A stretch of DNA of 64,000 nucleotides. It comes from Bacteroidota bacterium (GTDB taxonomy: Bacteria; Bacteroidota; Bacteroidia; NS11-12g; UBA955). Both the position numbers and the translations under genes were made by a program. Shown here in pieces: positions 8,437 through 18,633 of this stretch; within the stretch, counting starts at the first letter, position 1; every line of letters starts with the position of its first letter. The notes beneath the pieces were generated by a model, which saw only the letters and a list, made by a program, of their open reading frames with translations, was not told where the DNA came from and ran no database searches. The stretch lies in contig CAUJCT010000043.1 in assembly GCA_963169345.1 (NCBI GenBank), positions 1 through 64,000 on the forward strand. The letters run 5' to 3'.

Positions 8437-10503
8437 ATGAAACCCTTTTTAACCGCTTTAATGATCATTTCGGCACAATTGACTTTTGGTCAAAATGTTG
8501 TCATCAGTGGGTGTATACGCAATATTAATTCTTCAGATCAAAAAGATTTTTGCCTGGTAGCCATTCAGGATGGCAAAAGAATTGACAGCACTTACACCGA
8601 CAAATATGGTTTTTATAATCTGACTCTGAAGCCGGGAGCTTATGATTTTGTATTTAAGCAAAAAGGGTTTGATCCAATGACATTAAAACGACTTGTTTTA
8701 TATCATTCGAGCAGCAGTTTAAATTTTGGTTTGAAATTAAAATACACTCAGGTAGTAACACCTGTAAAATATAAAAATCCTAAGGATTCTACTTCAACAA
8801 AAAGCATTTCAGGCACTAAGGAAGAAGTGTCAGAAAGATTGTATGCACCAACAATGGCCGCAGGTGTAAGTAAAACAACTTCAAAATCTAAGACTAGTGG
8901 AAAAGGAAGCGGTTCAGGAAGCGGTTCAGGAAGTGGCACAAGTGGACGAGGCTTCAGAGCTTTGAAATGTCCTGACTTTGGTGGTGATAGAGATGGAATA
9001 TCTGAAGACAAATATGTTTCTAAAGTAAGTGTCGCAAAAGACGATGCCAAAGATGATCCACCCAAAATGGATGATATAAAATCAAAAGATATAGGATTAA
9101 CATCAACACCAGAAATAAAAGCAGGTCAGATTACAGCAGGACACTGGAAGGATTTGGAGCATTGGGATGAATGGGAGGAAACCAATAAGGACAACACTAT
9201 ATCAAGTTACATGAAGACCTGGGGATTTTATCCTAAACAATTACAACATTTAAAACTGGTTCATACCGATGGTCAACCAGCCAGGCACATAAAAGCCATA
9301 TTAAAAGATGGCAGCGGCAAGGCATTGTGGACCAGTGTGAGTGATGTGAATGGCAACTGTTATTTCTGGTCAGGAATGTTCGGAGAAAGCAAGCAAATGG
9401 AATCCTACCAGCTTAGTTTAAGTGCAGGGCAACAAAGTCAGGAACTCAACATTGCAGTTACAAAATTCAATTCGTCAACTCCTTTGACCATACAATTTGA
9501 TAAAAACGAGAACAAACAAATAGAGATTGGCTTCATGGTGGATGCCACAGGAAGTATGGGCGATGAAATAAAGTACTTACAGGCAGAATTCATTGACGTT
9601 ATCAGTCGCATTAAAAGAGAACGACCATGCTCAGATATCAGAACAGGTTCGGTATTTTACAAAGATTATACAGATGATTACCTTACCAGAGTAATGCCAT
9701 TAAGCTCAAATCCATCCAACACCATAAGTTTTATTGGCGAACAAAGAGCCAATGGTGGTGGTGATTTTCCAGAAGCAGTTGAAGCTGCACTTAAATCATC
9801 AATTGAAGAACTTGGCTGGTCAAATTCAGAATCGACTAAAATTCTCTTTATGATTTTGGATGCTCCTCCTCACAGCAACAATGAAGAGCACAAAAAAATG
9901 GTGAGACAATACGCTCAACTGGCTTCTGAGAAAGGCATCCGATTAGTTCCGGTAACAGCAAGCGGTATAGATAAATCAACAGAATTCTTAATGAAATATC
10001 TGGCCATAACCACCAATGGTGAATACATTTACATCACCAATGACAGTAAGATTGGAGATTCCCATATAAAGCCAACAGGAGGTGAGAGCAAGGTAGAATA
10101 TCTGAACGACCTGATGGTTCGAACAGTTTTGGAATACTCAGCTGTAGAATGCAATAAACCGATACAGGTCACTAAAGTAGATACTTTTAGAGTACAGGTA
10201 TTGACCCAACATCAGATAGACAGCATCAAACAAAATGAAACAAACAGCGAAATCATCATAGAAGATGATTGGTATATGAGATTTTTCCCAAACCCTGCGA
10301 ATGAGTTTTTGCTTGTTCAATTCAGTGAAACTGTCGAAAGCTTAAGAATTACAACCTTAAACGGCCAGGATATTTATAACAATACAACCTTTGGACAAAA
10401 TGAAATCAACATGAACATCAGTTCCTGGTCATCGGGCATATATGTCATTTATGCGGTTCGAGGAGGAAAGACAATTTCGGGCAAATTGCTCATTATGCAC
10501 TGA
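8437..10503 (+). CDS. Secreted VWA-domain protein with T9SS C-terminal sorting domain
   Basis: This 688-residue protein has these parts in order: signal peptide (1-18, ending FGQ); carboxypeptidase-regulatory-like beta domain (~20-100, 'YTDKYGFYNLTLKPGAYDFVF'); Gly-Ser linker (~150-170); an acidic Lys/Asp/Pro motif (201-220) nearly identical to one in the TonB linker at 50074-50133; a second beta domain (~260-350); a von Willebrand A domain (~365-570) whose MIDAS reads 'MVDATGSMGDE' (DxTxS); and a type A T9SS sorting domain (~615-688, 'RFFPNPANEFLLVQF', 'WSSGIYVIYAVRGGKTISGKLLI'). It should be exported through the outer membrane and attached to the surface. The ligand of the VWA domain is unknown. 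It converges with argS 22 bases away. Confidence 0.88.
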   Translation: MKPFLTALMIISAQLTFGQNVVISGCIRNINSSDQKDFCLVAIQDGKRIDSTYTDKYGFYNLTLKPGAYDFVFKQKGFDPMTLKRLVLYHSSSSLNFGLKLKYTQVVTPVKYKNPKDSTSTKSISGTKEEVSERLYAPTMAAGVSKTTSKSKTSGKGSGSGSGSGSGTSGRGFRALKCPDFGGDRDGISEDKYVSKVSVAKDDAKDDPPKMDDIKSKDIGLTSTPEIKAGQITAGHWKDLEHWDEWEETNKDNTISSYMKTWGFYPKQLQHLKLVHTDGQPARHIKAILKDGSGKALWTSVSDVNGNCYFWSGMFGESKQMESYQLSLSAGQQSQELNIAVTKFNSSTPLTIQFDKNENKQIEIGFMVDATGSMGDEIKYLQAEFIDVISRIKRERPCSDIRTGSVFYKDYTDDYLTRVMPLSSNPSNTISFIGEQRANGGGDFPEAVEAALKSSIEELGWSNSESTKILFMILDAPPHSNNEEHKKMVRQYAQLASEKGIRLVPVTASGIDKSTEFLMKYLAITTNGEYIYITNDSKIGDSHIKPTGGESKVEYLNDLMVRTVLEYSAVECNKPIQVTKVDTFRVQVLTQHQIDSIKQNETNSEIIIEDDWYMRFFPNPANEFLLVQFSETVESLRITTLNGQDIYNNTTFGQNEINMNISSWSSGIYVIYAVRGGKTISGKLLIMH
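8905..8940 (+). repeat. 12-base tandem repeat encoding a Gly-Ser linker
   Basis: Two exact copies and one degenerate copy of ggaagcggttca encode the GSGSGSGSG linker of the VWA protein. Because the unit is a multiple of three, copy-number change would lengthen or shorten the linker without a frameshift. Confidence 0.85.
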
Positions 10504-10525
10504 AGTAATTAGCCACAAAACTATC

Positions 10526-12292
10526 TTACATTCTTTCAGGGCATTGAATCCCTATAAGATCAAGAGTAGTTTTAAGCGTCTCTGCAGTCATTCCGGACAG
10601 TTTAAGTCTGAAACGTCTCAAATGTACATTATCTTCTTTTAAAATAGAGACATCGTTGTATAAACGGTTAAATGCTTTTGCGAGATTTAATGCATAAGCA
10701 ATTAATATAGCTGGACTATAAGCCGAAGCTGCTTTTAGTAATTCAGATTCAAAATCCAGCAAGCGTTTAATTAAATTAATTTCGCTTTCTCTGGCTTCGA
10801 CAGCATCATAGTCACCATTGATATCTTCGGCTTTAGCTGCTCTGAACATACTGCGAATACGCGCATGTGTATATTGTACAAAAGGCCCGGTATCACCTTG
10901 TAAGTCGATGGACTCTTCAGGATTGAAAAGCATTCTTTTCTGAGGATCCACTTTCAGAATAAAAAACTTAAGAGCACCCATTCCAAGCATTCTGTAAAGT
11001 TCGTTTTTCTCTTCTTCATTCATACCATCCGTTTTACCCAGCTCTTCTGTTTTAACTTTAGCAGCTTCAATCATTTCATCCATCAAGTCATCCGCATCTA
11101 CTACAGTACCTTCTCTGCTTTTCATTTTACCTGAAGGCAAGTCTACCATTCCATAACTGAGGTGGTACAGACCATCAGCCCAAGATTTACCGAGTTTCTG
11201 AAGAATTAAAAACAAGACTTTAAAATGATAATCCTGTTCATTACCTACAACATAAATTGATTTGTCGCACTTATATTCATCGTATTTCAACTGTGCAGTT
11301 CCGATATCTTGTGTGATGTAAACAGAAGTACCGTCACCTCTTAAAACCAGTTTTTCATCGAGACCATCCGATTTCAAATCAATCCATACACTGTTGTCCG
11401 GCTTTTTATAAAACACACCTTTAGAAAGACCTTCTTCAATCAAGTCTTTTCCCAACAAATAGGTTTGACTTTCATAATAGAATTTATCAAAACTAACACC
11501 GAGCGCTTTGTAAGTCACATCAAAACCTTTGTACACCCAGTTGTTCATCATTTTCCAAAGGTCGATAGTTGCCTGGTCGCCACTCTCCCACTTTCTGAGC
11601 ATTTCCTGAGCTTCTAACATGAGAGGAGCAGATTTTTCAGCAGTAGTTTCGTCCATCCCGGCATTCATCAAATCTTTGATTTCCGCTTTATAGTGTTTAT
11701 CAAACTCAACATAATATTTACCTACAAGATGATCCCCTTTCAAATTTGAAGATTCAGGTGTTTCTCCGTTACCGAATTTTTTCCAGGCTAGCATGCTTTT
11801 GCAGATATGTATTCCGCGGTCGTTGATGAGATTGGATTTAACCACATCGTAACCGGAAGCTTCCAGAATACGAGCAACTCCGTATCCCAATAAGTTGTTG
11901 CGAATATGACCGAGGTGCAAAGGTTTATTGGTGTTAGGAGAAGAGTATTCCACCATCACTTTACCCTTGTTGTCGAGTTTATTCCTGAACTGGTGGGCTT
12001 TAAAATATTCCAACCAGTAACTGTGGCTTATTTCTAAATTCAGAAAGCCCTTCACTACATTGAAATCATCCACCTGATCGATGTTTTCTTTCAGATATTT
12101 ACCAATTTCGTCGGCAGTATCTTCAGGTTTTTTCTTAGAAAATCGGACAACCGGAAAACAAACAAAAGTGTAATCCCCTTTAAAATCAGGGTTAGTAACT
12201 TCAAGCTTTATTGACTCTTCTGTCATTTTCACTCCGTACAATTCTTCAACAGCGTCGACAATGCCTTGTTTGAGATAGTTATCCAAATACAT
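10526..12292 (-). CDS. argS: Arginyl-tRNA synthetase
   Basis: This 588-residue class I aminoacyl-tRNA synthetase has the N-terminal ArgS additional domain (~1-95), the HIGH-type motif HLGH at 126-129 in 'PLHLGHIRNN', and the KMSK-type region as GKMKSREG at 388-395, which is usual for ArgS. The C-terminal DALR anticodon-binding domain follows (~465-588, 'FVQYTHARIRSM'). The length is normal for the family. The -7 box TATCTTTG (minus strand) ends four bases before the ATG, which supports this start and predicts a leaderless mRNA. It charges tRNA-Arg in the cytoplasm. Confidence 0.97.
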   Translation of the reverse strand: MYLDNYLKQGIVDAVEELYGVKMTEESIKLEVTNPDFKGDYTFVCFPVVRFSKKKPEDTADEIGKYLKENIDQVDDFNVVKGFLNLEISHSYWLEYFKAHQFRNKLDNKGKVMVEYSSPNTNKPLHLGHIRNNLLGYGVARILEASGYDVVKSNLINDRGIHICKSMLAWKKFGNGETPESSNLKGDHLVGKYYVEFDKHYKAEIKDLMNAGMDETTAEKSAPLMLEAQEMLRKWESGDQATIDLWKMMNNWVYKGFDVTYKALGVSFDKFYYESQTYLLGKDLIEEGLSKGVFYKKPDNSVWIDLKSDGLDEKLVLRGDGTSVYITQDIGTAQLKYDEYKCDKSIYVVGNEQDYHFKVLFLILQKLGKSWADGLYHLSYGMVDLPSGKMKSREGTVVDADDLMDEMIEAAKVKTEELGKTDGMNEEEKNELYRMLGMGALKFFILKVDPQKRMLFNPEESIDLQGDTGPFVQYTHARIRSMFRAAKAEDINGDYDAVEARESEINLIKRLLDFESELLKAASAYSPAILIAYALNLAKAFNRLYNDVSILKEDNVHLRRFRLKLSGMTAETLKTTLDLIGIQCPERM

Positions 12293-12296
12293 GTCG

Positions 12297-12329
12297 CAAA
12301 GATATTAATTTTTAGTACGCTAAATTCAA
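12297..12329 (-). promoter_or_regulatory. Promoter of argS
   Basis: On the minus strand TTG (12327-12329) is followed after 22 bases by TATCTTTG (12297-12304). Only four bases (cgac) separate the box from the argS ATG. Confidence 0.5.
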
Positions 12330-12429
12330 TACAAATTAGCCTGATATGACAGATTGAATTTTATTAAAATGTTATGAGGAGATCAAACGTAAAAGCATTA
12401 AAACAAAAGACAGAATTTAATTCTGAATT

Positions 12430-15400
12430 TTATCTGATGATTCTTACCACTCCGTTGATGATTGGTTCATTTTCATCTTTGCCTTTGTAACGGTAGTCGA
12501 GGATATAGTAATAGGTTCCGGTTGGACAATTATAGCCATCGTTGTAGTATCTGCCATTCCAGTCGTAGTTGGAATCTTCGCTTTCAAACACTTTTACGCC
12601 CCATCTGTCGTAGATAACCAAATGGTAATATTCGACATTTTTAGTATAAATATTAAACACTTCATTGCCTTCCAAACCTTCCTTATCCTTACCACTGAAA
12701 CCATCCGCATTTGGTGTAAATACATTTGGAGGCAATATGGCCATTTCATAGTCATTTTCAATTTTCCTGCAAGCAGTATCCTTGCATCCAAGCGCATTGG
12801 TCGCCTCGAGACAAACCCAGTTCACGCCAAAGTGTTCTATAAAATTATTGCAAATAATAGAATCAGGTGGATTTTGTTTTTCATTTTCCCTGAATTCCAG
12901 TTTACGAGCAGTAATATCCGTATCATGATAAAAACCCCAACGGTAAGAGACAGCCCATGTAGAACGATTGGTAAAACAGTAGAAAGGATCATCTTTCTTA
13001 CTGATGATAAAATCGGCATAAATACTATCGGCGAACACCATAATTGTATCAAAATTCGGGCAATACCCAGAGTTGAGTCCAACAGTATCCGGTGACATAG
13101 TGACTACAAAACTGCCTTTCCTGTCTGGAACGGCCTTATAGGTTAAATCGCTGGTTTGCTCGGTAGTAGAACCAAATTCCCAATTGTATTTATTGTAAAC
13201 ATTTGCAGTCTTTAAATCGGCAACAATAGTAATGGTATCTCCTACACAAACCACTATTGGGTTCGCATTAAGTTTCATTGTATCATAAGGCAGAACAGTA
13301 ACAGTAATTTTAGTTTGACCACTGGCTAAATCAGGGTAAATAGCAGGGCAATATTTACCGGTATTGGCTATACTGTCAAATTGATTGAGATAAACATCAA
13401 ACTTACCGGTTCGGGTATATTTATGAGTAATGAATCCGGTATCAAACTGAGGTGCATAGAACCCATCGCCAAAATTCCACAACCATTGAGAAGATTTAGT
13501 TGAGTTATAGGTAATATTATCAAAAGTCACAGAATCATTGACGCAAATAAAAAGAGAGGTTTCAGGCACAAACAAAGGACTTGGACCCGGAATAAATACA
13601 ATCTTTTTCATGGTATCCCTGCAACCCAAAACTGTCTCCACAATAAGTGTGATTTCGAAATAACCATTTTGACCATAATCATGACCAATTTGTTTTGGCA
13701 ATTGTTTGGTGTATTGCAAAGCCGGAGAACCATCGCCCCAATCGATCGTCCACAGATTGATAAAATCGCAGGGTGGCATTCCGATTGTTTCACATGGATC
13801 GATTACTTTAGAGGTATCAAATAACTCCAATATAGTTTTGCAATTAGGTGTCGTGATATCCGTATAAAAACCAGCTAATGGCCCTGGCACATAAATTTTC
13901 TGTGAGAAAGTATCTGTACATTGATTGCTGTCTTGCGCCAAAACTCTCAGTGTATAGATGCCCGGTGTTTTATAGTACATTGCTCCAGGTTCATTCCCTA
14001 TCCAGAATGGAGTGCTGTATCCTTTCTTAGCATAAGGGAAATTTCCAAAAATAGTCGCAGGTTTGGTGATATCATCATCCTCTTTACTCAAATCCCAGAT
14101 AGTATATCCTTCACGATTCGGCCTTCCTGCTTCATTTTCTCTTAACAGCCAATAATCAATGGTATCATAAGATAAAACAGCAGGGTCAGAATTATCATAA
14201 TACTTGAATTTAGGTGTACCATTTAACAATCTTCCGACACAGATAATGGTATCAGCAATTTCAACTTTAGCACTAAATCCTACAGCCAGAGAAATGGCAT
14301 TTGTTAAAGGGCACCAGGTAGGAAAATAACTTTCAACGCTTCTATAAATCGTGAAAGAACTATTTCTGTTGGAAGTAAATGCATAGGCTTTCTTATAGGA
14401 AGTTCCGTTTAAAAAAGAATCAGCAGGAAGTAAACTGGAATCTTTGTAATGCAGAATCGTTGATGAAATAGGTTTGTAATACCAATCAATTTCATAACCA
14501 AAGCCGGAAGTATCGATACAACCTCTGCTTCCTGTAGAGGGTATTCCTATAGTTCCAACACCATTCCATATCAATTCAAGGAGTATGCTATCAGGTATTT
14601 CTTCAATATTCATGCCTTGAGCAGCAATGCTTTGACGAAGACTTTTATAACCAATACCAGGTAGTGCAATTGTCTGATAGGAATGTACAATAGCAGTAAC
14701 AATAGTATCCACTGTTGACAATTGAAGCAGTCTTGAACTATTAATTTTATATCTGTTTATGACTGTGTAATTGACTTTTTTTCCAGGGTATTTATAGTAA
14801 TCGACAACCTTGTGGTAGATTTCATCTATTTTTTCGAGGGTATCAGAATTGGCATCATCAATCATATACCAGGTGCTGAAATCAGCCAGAGCATTAGCAT
14901 CCGGTGCGTTATCAGGAATACTGACATAAGCTGTCTGGTCTTTACAAACATGAAATTCTTTGGATTTATTTTTTACAAATTCCAGCTCAGCGGATAATCT
15001 TGGGAAAGAGGCAAAATTCCGGAAGTAAAATGTATCCATACATTCTATCGGAGCGATTCCATTTCCAACTATTAAACCTACATTGATATACTGAATGTTT
15101 TTGTGCGGCATAAGGGAATCATTGTAGACCCAAAAGAATGTACCTTCATTTGGACCTTCTGCATTGTAACCAGTGTAAGGAGGTTTTGAGATGAAGAAAT
15201 TTCTTCTCATGATATCACCTGAATAGAGATCATTCAGCAACAACCAATTGTTAGGTGTATTGACGTAATCAGGATTAAACCAAACAGTAGAAGCCAGGCA
15301 ACCCGGTTTGGTTTCTTCAAGGTTAAATTCAATTACTTTTTTGTCATATCCATAACAAAAGTGGTCATCGATTTTAAGACGTTTAGCTGAAGGAGGCTGC

Positions 15401-17541
15401 GCAGCGATAAAACTACTGGCCTGATTGATACATTTGAAAGGATGTACAGTATCTCTTAGATTCAAAGTTATTTTAAAACATCTTGGAACTCTTTCATAAA
15501 ATATCCTTCTGTGCAGATTCTTATCTATACTATCTCCTATTGCTATTTTTGGATTTTTAAAAGTAGACACTATTTTGTGTCTGGCCCGTATATCGTCCTT
15601 ATACAATGTGTCTTTGAAAATTCTTGATCCATATAAAAAAAAGCAGGTATCATCTGGACCGGTTGTAATACGGAAGTTAGGCGTTACCTTATAGTACTGA
15701 GGGCCATTGATATATAACAATGCTCCGCCATTTTTAGGGTCAAGGGCGACTGAGTTGTTTTTAGGAACATAGATGTTCAGGTCGTATGGAAAATCATAAG
15801 CACCATATCCGTACAAACCACCAGGAATTTTTACTTTAGACATCAAACTTGTAAAAGCAGAGCTGTCTCTTATTGACTGACCTAACAGGTTATCACCATA
15901 AAAAAGGAAAGTATCAATTACAGCAACCAAAGAATCGCAGTACCAGATTTTTCTATAGGCGCAGCGCGCTTCTTTGCGGTCGAAATAAGCCTGAGGTATA
16001 TAGTTTTTCTTATACTGATAGATGTAAATCGAATCCCAGTCGGTGTATTTATGAACATCCATGGTATCTTTCGAATACCGGCAATTCATGCCAACATTCT
16101 GGTTTTTTGCCCTGTCAGTAGTACAAGGCATACAAAACGGATCATCGAAATCCCAGAGACGGTCGACATGATCTTTGTCCCTGTCGTAATCATAAGGTTT
16201 AACGGTTTCAATCCTTCCGGTTTGAGGGTTGAATTTAAAAACATATTTCAGATTACCCGGCGTTTTGTTATAAAGACTGTCATCGTCGAGGAAATCGGAG
16301 TCGTTATGGTAATATTTAGAATGATCCGTAACATGTACCGAATCGACGGAAGCACACTGATAACGTTCATTAGGTGCAATAAAATCAGGCTCAATCAATG
16401 CCAGGGGGCCAATCACATTAATGGTATCTCTAAGCACATACGGACCACAAATATGGGGCAGCGTGACAGTAATTAAATGTGGTCCAAGATTATAAAACAT
16501 ATTAAATGTTTCGTAGTTGTAACCTACACCGGGGTCGAAATTCCAGCGGACACGATCTTCTGTAATAAATTGTTTTAAAGATTTTGGTATTACTTCAAAA
16601 TTAATAACTTCACCAACACAAATAGAATCCTTGTCTTTAATCATGACAGGCTTTAAATTGTACACAATCACTTCATCCAATTTGAAAGTACGTGAACATC
16701 CATTTCCGGTCCAGATTGTTAATGTCGGCGAGAACACAGCAGTCATTTGTCCACCTATTGAGTAAACATGTTTAGTTGAATCCCAATTGGTAGAATCCGA
16801 AGTACCATCACCAAAATCCCATCTGAATTTACTGACATCCTGAAATTTTATTTGCGACTGGTTATAGAAGCTCACGTTGGCGTTCCCTTTGCATCTGTCA
16901 GAGATGAGTGTTGAACTTGCAAAAATGGAAGGCAAGAGTTCCACTTTCATCACAAAAGGCATTTGTTTTTTTACGATACAGCCATTGCAGTCCTCAATTT
17001 CCACTGTCAATGTATAAGTTCCACCCTGAGGGTCTATATAACTTTTACAGAAAGTTGAAGGCACCTTGACCGGATTATTTTTACTTCCGTATTTAGTAAT
17101 TAATTCTCCATCGCTAAAGAGGTATTTAATAGATTTGATGCAGCTGTTATTATCCCCTGAGAGACTTGAATCTCGGAAACAAAAGACGTTATTTTCAAAA
17201 CACTGAATCGGATTGCTCAACATTTTCAATCTGATTTTAGGTGTATCCTTGACTTCGATTATAACATTGGAACTGCATATATCGCCATTAGAAAGTTTAC
17301 AGGACAGTTTAATGTTTTTTTGCCCGGTTGTGGCGAATGTAAAGGTTGGATTAGAGTTGGTATTATTAAAACCTTCACCATTGAAATCCCAGGAATGATT
17401 GGTAGAACCCGGAGCCTGAACAGTAAATTCTATAGGATTGCCAACGCAAGGTACACCTTTGACACTAATGACGCACTGCGCATTCAGTTGCCTTGCGAAA
17501 AATACAGATAGCGCTATCAGAATTAGTTGACGGATGCTCAA
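12430..17541 (-). CDS. Giant secreted PKD-repeat protein with gliding-motility-associated (T9SS type B) C-terminal domain
   Basis: This protein of about 1,700 residues has a signal peptide ending 'FARQLNAQ'. PKD-like beta-sandwich domains are recognisable by WDFGDG-type motifs ('RWDFGDGTSD' near 240, 'DWGDGSPALQY', 'WLWNFGDGFY' and 'NWEFG' in the last third). Many CxD/Cys pairs are present. The C-terminal ~95 residues are of the gliding-motility-associated type ('NVFTPNADGFSG', 'IYDRWGVKVFES', 'CPTGTYYYILDY', ending IRIIR-like). These proteins are moved by T9SS to the cell surface and act in adhesion or motility. The start is uncertain: the only usual codon here is TTG at 17541, which lies inside a TATATTTG -7 box. 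The gene at 55790 is a likely paralog. Confidence 0.88.
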   Translation of the reverse strand: MSIRQLILIALSVFFARQLNAQCVISVKGVPCVGNPIEFTVQAPGSTNHSWDFNGEGFNNTNSNPTFTFATTGQKNIKLSCKLSNGDICSSNVIIEVKDTPKIRLKMLSNPIQCFENNVFCFRDSSLSGDNNSCIKSIKYLFSDGELITKYGSKNNPVKVPSTFCKSYIDPQGGTYTLTVEIEDCNGCIVKKQMPFVMKVELLPSIFASSTLISDRCKGNANVSFYNQSQIKFQDVSKFRWDFGDGTSDSTNWDSTKHVYSIGGQMTAVFSPTLTIWTGNGCSRTFKLDEVIVYNLKPVMIKDKDSICVGEVINFEVIPKSLKQFITEDRVRWNFDPGVGYNYETFNMFYNLGPHLITVTLPHICGPYVLRDTINVIGPLALIEPDFIAPNERYQCASVDSVHVTDHSKYYHNDSDFLDDDSLYNKTPGNLKYVFKFNPQTGRIETVKPYDYDRDKDHVDRLWDFDDPFCMPCTTDRAKNQNVGMNCRYSKDTMDVHKYTDWDSIYIYQYKKNYIPQAYFDRKEARCAYRKIWYCDSLVAVIDTFLFYGDNLLGQSIRDSSAFTSLMSKVKIPGGLYGYGAYDFPYDLNIYVPKNNSVALDPKNGGALLYINGPQYYKVTPNFRITTGPDDTCFFLYGSRIFKDTLYKDDIRARHKIVSTFKNPKIAIGDSIDKNLHRRIFYERVPRCFKITLNLRDTVHPFKCINQASSFIAAQPPSAKRLKIDDHFCYGYDKKVIEFNLEETKPGCLASTVWFNPDYVNTPNNWLLLNDLYSGDIMRRNFFISKPPYTGYNAEGPNEGTFFWVYNDSLMPHKNIQYINVGLIVGNGIAPIECMDTFYFRNFASFPRLSAELEFVKNKSKEFHVCKDQTAYVSIPDNAPDANALADFSTWYMIDDANSDTLEKIDEIYHKVVDYYKYPGKKVNYTVINRYKINSSRLLQLSTVDTIVTAIVHSYQTIALPGIGYKSLRQSIAAQGMNIEEIPDSILLELIWNGVGTIGIPSTGSRGCIDTSGFGYEIDWYYKPISSTILHYKDSSLLPADSFLNGTSYKKAYAFTSNRNSSFTIYRSVESYFPTWCPLTNAISLAVGFSAKVEIADTIICVGRLLNGTPKFKYYDNSDPAVLSYDTIDYWLLRENEAGRPNREGYTIWDLSKEDDDITKPATIFGNFPYAKKGYSTPFWIGNEPGAMYYKTPGIYTLRVLAQDSNQCTDTFSQKIYVPGPLAGFYTDITTPNCKTILELFDTSKVIDPCETIGMPPCDFINLWTIDWGDGSPALQYTKQLPKQIGHDYGQNGYFEITLIVETVLGCRDTMKKIVFIPGPSPLFVPETSLFICVNDSVTFDNITYNSTKSSQWLWNFGDGFYAPQFDTGFITHKYTRTGKFDVYLNQFDSIANTGKYCPAIYPDLASGQTKITVTVLPYDTMKLNANPIVVCVGDTITIVADLKTANVYNKYNWEFGSTTEQTSDLTYKAVPDRKGSFVVTMSPDTVGLNSGYCPNFDTIMVFADSIYADFIISKKDDPFYCFTNRSTWAVSYRWGFYHDTDITARKLEFRENEKQNPPDSIICNNFIEHFGVNWVCLEATNALGCKDTACRKIENDYEMAILPPNVFTPNADGFSGKDKEGLEGNEVFNIYTKNVEYYHLVIYDRWGVKVFESEDSNYDWNGRYYNDGYNCPTGTYYYILDYRYKGKDENEPIINGVVRIIR

Positions 17542-17634
17542 ATATAACCAATTTACTGATATAGACGATAAAAAAACAAAAAGCGTTTCTTGGCAGATTC
17601 ACTTTTTTATTTTTTTACTTGATTTTGAAGGAAA

Positions 17635-18633
17635 TCAATCTTTGGAAACGAACCCCCTTTTAAGCAGATATTCTGCTATTTGAACTGCATTAGTAGCAGC
17701 TCCTTTTCTTAGATTATCCGAGACTATCCAGCAATTCAATGTTTTTGGATTGGATTCATCTCTTCTCAAACGACCCACAAATACTTCATTTTTTTCGTGA
17801 GCATTGATTGGCATAGGATATACTTTATTGGCAATATCATCCTGAAGAACAACACCTGCAGAATCTTTCAAAATAGATTTAACCTCATCCAAATCGAAAT
17901 CATTTTCAAATTCGATATTGACACTTTCGCTGTGACCGCCCATGACTGGCACTCTGACAGCGGTAGCCGTTAAACGAATACTTGAATCTTCCATGATTTT
18001 TTTTGTTTCATTGACCATTTTCATTTCCTCCTTAGTGTAACCGTTGTCCATGAAAACATCAATCTGTGGCAATAAATTCAAATCAATGGGATAAGGATAA
18101 GCCATTTCGCCATTGACGCCTTTTCTTTCATTCATCAATTGTTCAACCGCTTTAACACCTGTACCGGTAACACTTTGGTAAGTACTCACCACTACCCTGT
18201 TAATCTTATATTTATCGTGTAAAGGCTTTAGAACAACCACCATTTGAATGGTACTGCAATTTGGATTGGCTATGATTTTATCTTCAGCTGACAAAACATG
18301 GGCGTTAACTTCGGGCACTACCAGCTTTTTAGTTGGATCCATGCGCCATGCAGAGGAATTATCGATAACAGTGATACCGTGTTTGGCAAACTCAGGCGCC
18401 CATTCGGTACTGGTAGTACCACCTGCCGAAAACAAGGCAATGGCAGGTTTGGCTGCAATAGCGTCTTTCATGCTCACTACTTTAAATTCCTTACCCTTAA
18501 AGGTAATGGTTTTGCCAACTGATTTTTCAGAAGCAACCGGAATTAACTCAGTCACGGGAAAATTTCTCTCTTCAAGTACGTTCAACATTTTTGTGCCTAC
18601 AAGTCCTGTAGCACCAACAACAGCTATTTTCAT
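17635..18633 (-). CDS. asd: Aspartate-semialdehyde dehydrogenase
   Basis: This 332-residue enzyme carries the N-terminal nucleotide-binding motif GATGLVG (7-13), the 'SSAWRMDP' segment and the catalytic cysteine in 'NPNCSTIQ' (C126). The dimerisation half contains 'YQSVTGTGVKAVEQL' and 'RVPVMGGHSE', where the conserved His acts as general base. It reduces aspartyl-phosphate to aspartate semialdehyde with NADPH, feeding lysine/diaminopimelate, threonine and methionine synthesis. The length is normal. The -7 box TAATTTTG (minus, 18639-18646) ends five bases before the ATG. It is monocistronic as far as can be seen. Confidence 0.96.
   Translation of the reverse strand: MKIAVVGATGLVGTKMLNVLEERNFPVTELIPVASEKSVGKTITFKGKEFKVVSMKDAIAAKPAIALFSAGGTTSTEWAPEFAKHGITVIDNSSAWRMDPTKKLVVPEVNAHVLSAEDKIIANPNCSTIQMVVVLKPLHDKYKINRVVVSTYQSVTGTGVKAVEQLMNERKGVNGEMAYPYPIDLNLLPQIDVFMDNGYTKEEMKMVNETKKIMEDSSIRLTATAVRVPVMGGHSESVNIEFENDFDLDEVKSILKDSAGVVLQDDIANKVYPMPINAHEKNEVFVGRLRRDESNPKTLNCWIVSDNLRKGAATNAVQIAEYLLKRGFVSKD

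Noticed and set aside
10442..10642. Plus-strand frame over the VWA/argS junction
   Set aside because: It overlaps the VWA end and the argS end in wrong frames and has no features.
12622..13095. Open frame of 157 codons on the plus strand within the giant PKD gene
   Set aside because: It is antisense to a clear coding sequence, has no domain-like pattern, and long antisense frames are expected there given the codon use.
16051..16476. Open frame of 141 codons on the plus strand within the same gene
   Set aside because: Same reasoning: antisense shadow with no recognisable protein features or promoter.
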